Shown here: in pieces, positions 15,451 to 21,497 of the stretch
How positions within the stretch are numbered: the stretch's first letter is position 1
How the letters are laid out: every line of letters begins with the position of its first letter
IMG/VR virus record: IMGVR_UViG_3300036978_000388
Coordinates: 1-29,245 of that record
Source: a virus
Strand: one strand, 5' to 3'
DNA: 29,245 nucleotides
Notes under the pieces: generated by a model
What the model was told of the DNA's origin: nothing
Seen by the model: only the letters and a program-made list of their open reading frames with translations
Databases searched by the model: none
Program-made: the position numbers and the translations under genes

Positions 15451-17502
15451 TTAATAGTGGTTATATTTATTTCTTAGATATGTTTCAACTCCAAGAATTT
15501 CAGTAGGTGTTAATGTTGTATTATAAACTATAATCTCAGCAAATGCTACATCACCTTGTTCAGATGGAAAAGTACCTGGACCATTTTGTGCAAATATTCT
15601 AAATTTACGTGGTAAATAAAATCCAGAAACATCAGGTGAAGTTAAAAGTGCTGCATTGTTTATAGAAAAATATTCATTAGTTAAATCTGTACCGCTTCCA
15701 AATGTATAATATGTATTATAAGATACAGTTTGAGTTAATGTTGCTCCTCCTCCAATTACAGAATTCATAGCAGGTGTAGTGTTAGTATACAACTCCATAT
15801 TTGGTGCCTTCACTACATATTGTAATATACCAGGAGAAGTAATAACTTTACAAACTACAAACATAGAACTACCAGTAGAATTGGTATTAGGAAAATTAGC
15901 AGCTGTTGCCATATTTGCAAGTGTTGCAAAATTAACTTTTCTAACAACTGTTGTGCTTAATGTTCCTACAGTGTCAGTCACTGCTTCTGGATAAGCTGTT
16001 AATTCAGTTAGTAAATCATTACCTAATATAGATTGATCTTCCCAAGTAGTAACTTGTGCTCCACCTATTACACCAGCATCTCCTTTATACCATGCCCATA
16101 ATCCAGCAATATCATCAGGATTTATTGGAGCAAGTGTAGTTGTAGTGGTTGTTGTACTACTAGAACTTGTTGTTGTAGTTGTTGTAGGTTCTGTATCTTT
16201 TATTAGTCTTACTGCAAAACCATTTGTTACTGTAAAAAATCCTCGTACCACTGTACCATCAACATATCTTAATTGATATGCATAACCATCAGCACCACCT
16301 AAATATGGTGTACTAGTCCAAAAATAAGTAAAGAGTGTTATTCCAACAAATGGATTCAATAAAGATAATCCTCTATTACCAGATGGAAGTCCTGTAAAAC
16401 CACTACTATTATCTGCATCAGTGTTTGGATCTTCCCAATGACAAAATCCTGGTTCTTTTAAATGCCCACCTGCAACATTATCTCCACCTAAATAGTTAAC
16501 TAATGTAGTCCATTCTGCATCTGATGGAATATGATAACCAATAGGTGCCAAACCTCTCGGATCATTAACTGCGTGCCAGTTGTATAATTTACCATACGTT
16601 GTACCATTAGAACTTGTATTTTCATAATAACACCATGCTCCTGTTGTTAAACTGTTCCAAGCACCTTGATCAGTTACTTCAGGAATTGGATCACCATTTC
16701 TATACGTTGTAACATCTAAGTTACAACCAGTCCAAACTTGTGTACCAATAGTAACATCATGTGCTATACAGTCTTGACATATAGTAGTTGTTGTTGTAGT
16801 GGTAGGAGGTAATGTTGTTGTAGAAGTAGTTGTGATAAATTGACAATCTTGACCACTTCCTCCTAATGGATTAGTGTACCCATTAATAACTGTATATGCA
16901 AATCCTAATATAGATATAGCCACAGTTGAACTTGGATATAAAAGAGTTGTCAATCCTGGATCTGTATATATTGGTGTATTTGGAGGAAATGGTGAAATGA
17001 CGTTATTGGCAGTATATATTGTAATAATCTCATCAGGATTATTACATGCATTCCATAACCAACCTGCAGAAGGTCCTGTGTTTGCAAAACCAGCATTCCA
17101 TGATATACTAGATTGAGTTGTTGTTGTTGTTGTAATAGGTGCAAGTGTACTTGTACTAGTAGTTGTAGGATTTGGTACAATCTTAATGTCACAAGGTTCC
17201 TCTAAGCAACGTTCTAATTCATTACATCTACTAACACATCCTAATGTAAGACGTATAACTCTGCTAGCAATCATAGCCACAGAGTACTCATGTACATAAT
17301 TAGGATTACAATACTTATGCATAAGTATTCTTCTATATGCTATCAGCTGAAGTATGTCACCAGCAGGTATAGGTTTGTTCAACATATATGAAATATTGTT
17401 GTACAAATTATTGCCAAGTTCTGCTAACTTGCAATCTATTTTTTTAAGTAAAGAAGGAATGTTTGCACATTCTGGGCAATTAGTTAATCTTGGTGATAAC
17501 AT
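15451..17502 (-). CDS. Multidomain tail fibre: conserved N-domain, FISUMP and LamG-like domains
   Basis: The protein has 683 residues. Residues 1-110 (C-P-E-C-A-N-I-P-S-L-L-K-K-I-D-C-K-L, Y-N-N-I-S-Y-M-L-N-K, Y-C-N-P-N-Y-V-H, I-A-S-R-V-I-R-L) form a conserved domain that I associate with a short stand-alone crAss-like virion protein. Three poly-Thr linkers (about 110-130, 223-240, 437-456) then join a small module with I-Y-T-D-P-G-L, a FISUMP domain (241-435), and a concanavalin/LamG-like domain (458-683; L-W-A-W-Y-K-G-D-A-G-V, W-E-D-Q-S, F-A-E-I-I-V-Y-N, then E-T-Y-L-R-N-K-Y). Both distal domains are typical carbohydrate- or surface-binding folds. The gene looks like a fusion of a virion anchor with exchangeable binding modules. 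Confidence 0.88.
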   Translation of the reverse strand: MLSPRLTNCPECANIPSLLKKIDCKLAELGNNLYNNISYMLNKPIPAGDILQLIAYRRILMHKYCNPNYVHEYSVAMIASRVIRLTLGCVSRCNELERCLEEPCDIKIVPNPTTTSTSTLAPITTTTTTQSSISWNAGFANTGPSAGWLWNACNNPDEIITIYTANNVISPFPPNTPIYTDPGLTTLLYPSSTVAISILGFAYTVINGYTNPLGGSGQDCQFITTTSTTTLPPTTTTTTTICQDCIAHDVTIGTQVWTGCNLDVTTYRNGDPIPEVTDQGAWNSLTTGAWCYYENTSSNGTTYGKLYNWHAVNDPRGLAPIGYHIPSDAEWTTLVNYLGGDNVAGGHLKEPGFCHWEDPNTDADNSSGFTGLPSGNRGLSLLNPFVGITLFTYFWTSTPYLGGADGYAYQLRYVDGTVVRGFFTVTNGFAVRLIKDTEPTTTTTTSSSSTTTTTTTLAPINPDDIAGLWAWYKGDAGVIGGAQVTTWEDQSILGNDLLTELTAYPEAVTDTVGTLSTTVVRKVNFATLANMATAANFPNTNSTGSSMFVVCKVITSPGILQYVVKAPNMELYTNTTPAMNSVIGGGATLTQTVSYNTYYTFGSGTDLTNEYFSINNAALLTSPDVSGFYLPRKFRIFAQNGPGTFPSEQGDVAFAEIIVYNTTLTPTEILGVETYLRNKYNHY
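16133..16190 (-). repeat. Poly-Thr/Ser linker between FISUMP and LamG-like domains
   Basis: About 19 consecutive Thr/Ser codons lie between the FISUMP end (V-R-L-I-K-D-T-E-P) and the start of the LamG-like domain (A-P-I-N-P). The gene has two further linkers near 16780-16832 and 17113-17170. Confidence 0.85.
16196..16770 (-). other. Internal FISUMP domain of the 683-residue fibre
   Basis: It shares with the muzzle copy the blocks V-W-T-x-x-N-L-D-V-T-T-Y-R-N-G-D, K-L-Y-N-W-H-A-V-N-D-P-R-G-L-A-P-I, G-Y-H-I-P-S, L-G-G-D-N-V-A-G-G, S-S-G-F, Y-F-W-T-S-T and V-R-L-I-K. At base level the two copies differ at many third positions (compare 2281-2340 with 16546-16605), so they are not a recent exact duplication. 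Confidence 0.85.
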
Positions 17503-17515
17503 AATCTAGTCTTAT

Positions 17516-17611
17516 TTATTTTTGAACTTTAGATGCACAGTGTGCACATAACCCATTGGTTAGTTGACATCCACATCCCACTTTAGCTCCACATGAAGTA
17601 CATTGTGCCAT
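17516..17611 (-). CDS. 31-residue six-cysteine mini-protein (zinc-ribbon-like)
   Basis: This gene is too short for usual ORF cut-offs. ATG at 17611 is 2 bases after the stop of the preceding gene, and the TAA is at 17518-17516. It has 31 codons with Cys at 4, 7, 13, 15, 22 and 25, giving C-x2-C ... C-x-C ... C-x2-C, which suits one zinc ion plus a spare pair. The start is M-A-Q-C-T-S-C-G and the end C-A-S-K-V-Q-K. Six Cys in 31 residues with tight coupling to a conserved structural gene is unlikely by chance. I believe similar mini-proteins occur at this spot in other crAss-like genomes, but I could not check. It may be a virion minor component or an assembly cofactor. Confidence 0.75.
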   Translation of the reverse strand: MAQCTSCGAKVGCGCQLTNGLCAHCASKVQK

Positions 17612-17613
17612 AA

Positions 17614-18177
17614 TTAATAAAAGTTTAATAAGTAATTGTTACCAGAACAACCACAGTTGGATTTTAAAAAGTTGTTTAACATATTATCTGCTTGAATATA
17701 TAATGTGTTTGATTCATATTCTGCACAGTTATTAGCTGCCGCAATAGCTCCTTGTATAAAGAAGTTGATTGTGTTTAATTGTACACTAGATTGAGTTTTA
17801 AGAGCTCTATCGCATTCCATCATATTTAATTGCAAAAACGCATTGTCAAACTTCTCTTGAAGTCTATCAACACGTAATATTGTTTTCTCTACATAGTTTG
17901 CATATGCAGGAGCAACTGAATATTTAATTCTATACACTCCATCAGGAAGAGGTTGATTACAACCTACATCTGTTATCCCTAAATTAGATGATGTAAATAC
18001 ATTGATTTCATTAGGAACGAATGGTAATATTTTGGTTCCAAATCCAGGAATATCAATCTCAATAGATGGTGCAGACACCACTGGAGGATTAGTAGGATAT
18101 ACAGAAGCATCTGCAATACCAATTGTAAGTACACTATAAGTAGGAACTACTAATATATCTAATTGTAAGTTTGCCAT
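17614..18177 (-). CDS. Conserved crAss-like virion structural protein (connector/tail candidate)
   Basis: The protein has 187 residues. Its sequence (A-D-A-S-V-Y-P-T-N-P-P-V-V, I-P-G-F-G-T-K-I-L-P-F-V-P-N, N-V-F-T-S-S-N-L-G-I-T, L-P-D-G-V-Y-R-I-K-Y-S-V-A-P-A-Y, then a helical M-M-E-C-D-R-A-L-K-T-Q) is highly characteristic of a gene conserved across Crassvirales. The first half is beta-rich, the second half helical (I-Q-G-A-I-A-A-A-N-N-C-A-E), and the end is Cys-rich (N-C-G-C-S-G). It lacks the poly-Thr linkers of its neighbours. The position downstream of capsid and connector genes and before the fibre suits a tail-barrel or fibre-docking subunit; the exact role is not known to me. Confidence 0.75.
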   Translation of the reverse strand: MANLQLDILVVPTYSVLTIGIADASVYPTNPPVVSAPSIEIDIPGFGTKILPFVPNEINVFTSSNLGITDVGCNQPLPDGVYRIKYSVAPAYANYVEKTILRVDRLQEKFDNAFLQLNMMECDRALKTQSSVQLNTINFFIQGAIAAANNCAEYESNTLYIQADNMLNNFLKSNCGCSGNNYLLNFY

Positions 18178-18193
18178 GTTTGTTTTAAATAAA

Positions 18194-18234
18194 TATGCCA
18201 GAGGAATATGAGTTATCCTCTTCCCTCTGGCATA
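18194..18234 (-). terminator. Strong hairpin after the 393-residue structural gene
   Basis: TATGCCAGAGG (18194-18204) pairs perfectly over 11 bp with CCTCTGGCATA (18224-18234), with a 19-base loop. On the minus strand the stem is followed by TTTATTT, a weak U tract. It may be a partial terminator or an RNA-stabilising or processing hairpin, because no promoter is evident before the next gene 17 bases away. Confidence 0.6.
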
Positions 18235-18267
18235 GGTTATTATTAAATATTATTTCTATTTATATTC

Positions 18268-19449
18268 TTAAGGAATATTTGTAGAAGTAGTAGTTGTAGT
18301 TGGTGCAGGAGCACTAGATGTTGTAGTTGTAGTTGTAATACAAGTATTATTATCTACAACAGCACCTAAACCAGCTACTAATACAGCTTCGATATCTGCA
18401 GCAATTGTAGCACCACCAGTTTGTGAAGCAGCATTTGGAGCAGCGATGATCACTGTAGAATCTTCCATAATGTAATCACCCCATTGGTACTCAGATTTGT
18501 TATACTCATTAAATTTAATGTAGTATGTATCATAAGTAGCACCATCAGATACCCAAGACTCAAAGTTCTCATTGTACCCATTCATTCTGTAAAGGTGTTT
18601 CAAATAACCTGCTTGGTAGCTGTAGAAGTTTTTCTCTAATTGAGCAATTTCTGCAGATGTACCTGAAGCATAAGAAGCACGTTGAGTGATGATTGGTTGA
18701 GCAACAAAGTTACAAGCATCTGCAACGATAAAGTCAGCAGTAGTAGCTGGACCTGCGTATACAAATGTTCTGAAAGACATTCTGTCATATTCAAAAGGGA
18801 ACGCTGCTACATCACAAGGTTGTCCATATTTAGTTAATGGTTTTCCTGTAATACGTAAAATTGTACCACCTACATTTTCAAATGTATAGAATGTAGAGAA
18901 AGAAATGTTGTCAGGGTTGTTTCCTGGAGCTTTTAAGTTTAATTGATAAATCAATTCATTGATGATAGTGTTAGTACTTACATCAGCACATGGATTAGCG
19001 TCACAATCACAACAAGGTGCTTGTATAGTTACTGAACGTGTAAATCCATTGAAATACAATGTGTCAATGTAAGAAGAGTGAGCACGTAAAGTTAACGTGA
19101 TAACTTCTCCACATTGTACAGTGAAATCAGTTACATCAGTGATTTGGTTTGCAGCTGTAGGACATCCTGATACTTTGTACCATTCTGTTACATTTGAGTT
19201 ACAACCAGATCCTGAAGGACATCCTTTGATCTTGTCAGATCTTTTAGATCCTTGTAAATAAGTGTTTGTTCTACCTTGTGCAACGTAGAAATAAGGGAAG
19301 TTATTAATAGTTGTTGCATCTACTGTTGCATACAAATTATTAAAAATTCCAACTTGTCCTGCAGTCAAGTTTTGTGTTGAGCCAGAGCTAGGGAGTGCAG
19401 TTTGCCCCACTGGAACCACGAACAACGTGGTTAATGAAAAATCAGCCAT
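18268..19449 (-). CDS. Probable abundant virion structural protein with poly-Thr C-terminal tail
   Basis: The protein has 393 residues and starts M-A-D-F-S-L-T-T-L-F-V-V-P-V-G-Q. It has a Cys-rich middle (G-C-P-S-G-S-G-C near 77-84, C-C-D-C-D-A-N-P-C near 147-155) and a C-terminal region with N-F-Y-S-Y-Q-A-G-Y-L-K-H-L-Y-R-M-N-G-Y. It ends in Thr runs (about 369-391) and Asn-Ile-Pro. I recognise it as a conserved crAss-like structural gene. Its position after capsid and connector genes and the strong hairpin behind it fit a high-level product, perhaps an auxiliary capsid or tail-barrel protein. The dangling poly-Thr tail is odd and shared with two other proteins here. No enzymatic motif is visible. 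Confidence 0.65.
   Translation of the reverse strand: MADFSLTTLFVVPVGQTALPSSGSTQNLTAGQVGIFNNLYATVDATTINNFPYFYVAQGRTNTYLQGSKRSDKIKGCPSGSGCNSNVTEWYKVSGCPTAANQITDVTDFTVQCGEVITLTLRAHSSYIDTLYFNGFTRSVTIQAPCCDCDANPCADVSTNTIINELIYQLNLKAPGNNPDNISFSTFYTFENVGGTILRITGKPLTKYGQPCDVAAFPFEYDRMSFRTFVYAGPATTADFIVADACNFVAQPIITQRASYASGTSAEIAQLEKNFYSYQAGYLKHLYRMNGYNENFESWVSDGATYDTYYIKFNEYNKSEYQWGDYIMEDSTVIIAAPNAASQTGGATIAADIEAVLVAGLGAVVDNNTCITTTTTTSSAPAPTTTTTSTNIP
18277..18342 (-). repeat. Poly-Thr codon repeat (C-terminal tail)
   Basis: Two blocks of Thr codons, separated by S-S-A-P-A-P, end the 393-residue structural protein just before Asn-Ile-Pro-stop. Confidence 0.8.
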
Positions 19450-19478
19450 TTTAAATTTATTTTAAATGTTAATAAAGT

Positions 19479-20210
19479 TTATTCGTTTGTTTGTATTCTG
19501 AACTGAGCACTCTGAGCTGCAGAAGCATTTTCAGTATACATTGCTAGATTCTGTACTGTAAGATCTAACAGTTCATCTTCTAAATATAATTCAAGTTCAC
19601 AATCTTGATCAAATGATGGAGTTCCATCTAACATTATATATCCTGTTTTATTTATATATTGAGGATATCTCATGTACATTATGTAAACTTTAGTTGGGGT
19701 AAATGTACCATCTGTAAAGTAACTTATCTCATCTGATGATAAAGAGTTGAATGTTTCTTGATATTCAAAACTTGGTTTGTAATGATCATTGTTTAATATA
19801 AACTGAAGATCACCATGCTTTGCAAGATCTCGATTAATCCAAATCTTTCTATCCTTGCATCTTCCTTTATCTGCCAATAAATATGAATCTATGTAGAACA
19901 TATATTTTGGAGTAAGATTATGTACATATGTACACCATTGATTTAATTCAAGATTCTTTAGTGTAAGATCTAAAGGTTGATGATTATAATTCATTATAAG
20001 ACTTTGTAAGTCTTCATAACGTTTTTTAAACGCATCTTGGCCTAACTGACTAGCAGTACTAATACCATCGATCTTTTGTTTTATCAACTTAATCTGAGCC
20101 TCATTCAAAGCTAAGATCTTGTCTTCTAATTGAATCTGTTGGTGCTCATTAGTTGATAGTTTATTTAGTTTCTGATCAATCTTATATAATAAACTATCTA
20201 CTGGTATCAT
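19479..20210 (-). CDS. Head-tail connector/ring protein candidate
   Basis: The protein has 243 residues. The first 70 (L-L-Y-K-I-D-Q-K-L-N-K-L-S-T-N-E-H-Q, I-Q-L-E-D-K-I-L-A-L-N-E-A-Q-I-K-L-I-K-Q-K) are strongly helical. The last third has K-V-Y-I-M-Y-M-R-Y-P-Q-Y-I, then C-E-L-E-L-Y-L-E-D-E-L-L-D-L-T-V-Q-N-L-A-M-Y. That pattern, a strand with R/K-x-P followed by an acidic helix E-L-x-D-L-x-V, is usual at the C-terminus of phage connector and tail-tube-A-type adaptors. The N-terminus is familiar from a conserved crAss-like virion gene. One of the crAss001 ring proteins R2-R4 is the likely equivalent, but I cannot say which. Confidence 0.6.
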   Translation of the reverse strand: MIPVDSLLYKIDQKLNKLSTNEHQQIQLEDKILALNEAQIKLIKQKIDGISTASQLGQDAFKKRYEDLQSLIMNYNHQPLDLTLKNLELNQWCTYVHNLTPKYMFYIDSYLLADKGRCKDRKIWINRDLAKHGDLQFILNNDHYKPSFEYQETFNSLSSDEISYFTDGTFTPTKVYIMYMRYPQYINKTGYIMLDGTPSFDQDCELELYLEDELLDLTVQNLAMYTENASAAQSAQFRIQTNE

Positions 20211-20233
20211 ATTCTTTTATATTTTAAACCTAA

Positions 20234-20250
20234 CCTCGGTTATACCGAGG
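20234..20250 (-). promoter_or_regulatory. Hairpin overlapping a stop codon
   Basis: CCTCGGT (20234-20240) and ACCGAGG (20244-20250) form a perfect 7-bp stem with a 3-base loop. The stop codon at 20242-20240 is inside it. The minus strand continues GGTTTAAAATAT, a poor U tract, so an RNA-processing, attenuation or re-initiation role is as likely as termination. Confidence 0.5.
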
Positions 20251-21211
20251 CTAGCTTTTTAGTTTTTAATTTGCCTTCTAATACTAATAACTCATCTTGG
20301 TTATCATCATCAGCTAAGAATCTAATTAAATCTTCTTCATCTTTAGCTATTTCATATTCACCTTCATAAACCTTACCGTTTGGTTTGATTCTATATATTG
20401 AATGAGCTACAGCTTGTTTTACTAAATCTTTAATATGGAGTAAATCTTCTTTCATGTCAGCAAATCTATTGAACACTTCAACTGGATTCAATCCTGAATA
20501 CTTACCATTCTTGAATTCTGTTTGTTTCAATACATTATCTACTAAGTTGTATACCACTTCTTCTTTTGAATCTTCTGATACTGGAAGACCTAAAAGTCTT
20601 GCAACTTTACGTTTCTTCTCAGGAGTCATACTATCAAACTTAACAATTGCTTTGTTGATCAATTGTTTTTTCTTGAAGATCACTGCATTTTCAATCTCAT
20701 CATCTACAACGTAGAATTGTGTATCTGCAGCATATTCTCCTCTTTCCCAAGCTTGGTATGAAGATGCAATAGTTGGATGTACTCTCAACCATGAAAAGGC
20801 TATTTCTTGAAAAGGAACTGATAAATCAAAATAGTTATCACCATCTAATAACTTAACTGACTGAACGTGTGTTTGGTCATCTGTTGATAATGATAAGCCA
20901 TAGTTCCAAAATGATGAACGAGGTCCTAAATCAATATCGCCTATTTCATTCTCAAGTTTTACTCTAAGAGCTTTAACTCTTTCAATTTCTAATTCTTTTT
21001 CTAAAGGATCTTGAATTCTTTTAATATAAGCAGCAGTCTCATCTAAGCCTGTTCTATACTTTCCATCCAATTCTTTATAAGGATATTTGAATACTCCTGT
21101 TCCAGGGATTCTTGTCATTCCTTTCTGTGATAATCCACTATCCATAGTTTGTAATTGAGCACTATTTGAATAGTCTCTCTTAATAGTAGAAATTTTGCCT
21201 GTTTTACCCAT
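20240..21211 (-). CDS. Conserved crAss-like head-region protein, function unknown
   Basis: This 323-residue protein is charged and mostly helical. The N-terminus (S-T-I-K-R-D-Y-S-N-S-A-Q-L, then G-T-G-V-F-K-Y-P-Y-K-E) is followed by a helical block (I-K-R-I-Q-D-P-L-E-K-E-L-E-I-E-R-V-K-A-L-R). The middle contains M-T-P-E-K-K-R-K-V-A-R-L-L-G-L-P-V, which resembles a short nucleic-acid-binding or SAP-like helix pair. The C-terminus is acidic (A-D-D-D-N-Q-D-E-L-L-V-L-E-G) and then basic. It is the first gene after the tRNA and shares a leader sequence with the scaffold gene. Position suggests a capsid-interior or neck protein. I do not know a function for the family. Confidence 0.65.
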   Translation of the reverse strand: MGKTGKISTIKRDYSNSAQLQTMDSGLSQKGMTRIPGTGVFKYPYKELDGKYRTGLDETAAYIKRIQDPLEKELEIERVKALRVKLENEIGDIDLGPRSSFWNYGLSLSTDDQTHVQSVKLLDGDNYFDLSVPFQEIAFSWLRVHPTIASSYQAWERGEYAADTQFYVVDDEIENAVIFKKKQLINKAIVKFDSMTPEKKRKVARLLGLPVSEDSKEEVVYNLVDNVLKQTEFKNGKYSGLNPVEVFNRFADMKEDLLHIKDLVKQAVAHSIYRIKPNGKVYEGEYEIAKDEEDLIRFLADDDNQDELLVLEGKLKTKKLASV

Positions 21212-21243
21212 AATGTAGTTATTTAATAATGTTTGGTTTATTT
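21212..21243 (-). promoter_or_regulatory. Leader shared with the scaffold gene (copy 2)
   Basis: The + strand 15-mer ATGTTTGGTTTATTT (21229-21243) and ATGTAGTT (21214-21221) precede this gene's start. The same two blocks occur in the same order before the ATG at 24371. Here the leader begins 3 bases from the tRNA 3' end. An A-rich SD-less ribosome entry element is a possible role. Confidence 0.4.
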
Positions 21244-21246
21244 TAG

Positions 21247-21320
21247 TTGCGTGGGAAGGACTCGAACCTTCGACCTCTGGATTATGAGTCCAGCAAGCTA
21301 ACCAACTGCTCTACCACACG
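21247..21320 (-). tRNA. tRNA-Met (CAT), initiator-like
   Basis: Seventy-four bases fold as a full cloverleaf: acceptor CGTGTGG / CCACGCA, D-arm GAGC / GCTT, anticodon stem CTGGA / TCCAG with loop CTCATAA (anticodon CAT), T-arm GAAGG / CCTTC with loop TTCGAGT, discriminator A; CCA is not encoded. Two bacterial initiator features are seen: a C1-A72 mismatch and the A11-T24 pair. Two of the three G:C pairs of the initiator anticodon stem are present (29:41, 30:40), while 31:39 is A:T. Elongator Met and Ile2(CAT) tRNAs normally pair 1:72 and have Y11-R24. The tRNA presumably lies in the capsid transcript and would be freed by RNase P immediately after the structured RNA. Confidence 0.93.
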
Positions 21321-21486
21321 ATTTGCAGAGTGGTTCCACCGAAGGAACTTGATCATGGATACTATCCATATCAAACACTCTTAATTTACTATTTTTAAGT
21401 GCAGAGCTAAGGCAAATGCTTAGTTGGGCACTAGGTTTGAGAATCATCCCCTCTTAGGAGGGAGAGGAGTTGAGGGGAATCTTCTC
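21321..21486 (-). ncRNA. Compact structured RNA between the capsid gene and the tRNA
   Basis: Reading the minus strand: hairpin A pairs GAGAA with TTCTC (21486-21482 / 21443-21439), then after a 3x3 internal loop a 7-bp stem (21478-21472 / 21453-21447) with an 18-base loop. Hairpin B pairs AGTGC with GCACT (21432-21428 / 21402-21398) and CTAAG with CTTAG, loop CATTTGC. Element C is a three-way junction (21381-21327): a 6-bp closing stem, a 10/11-base arm with one bulged base and a 3-base loop, and a 5-bp arm with a 6-base loop. The loop of B (ATTTGC, 21417-21412) is complementary to GCAAAT (21326-21321) just after C, so a pseudoknot is possible. All helices are Watson-Crick pairs found by eye. 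No open frame crosses it. I recognise no known class. Confidence 0.6.
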
Positions 21487-21497
21487 GGATTTTATTA

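Noticed and set aside
10893-17502. Diversity-generating retroelement targeting the FISUMP/fibre domains
   Set aside because: No reverse transcriptase gene and no template-repeat pair with adenine-specific differences was seen in the window.
21321-21486. A second tRNA or a group I intron remnant in the RNA locus
   Set aside because: No T-loop or anticodon arm is present outside 21247-21320, the capsid gene is not interrupted, and no intron core helices or endonuclease gene were recognised.
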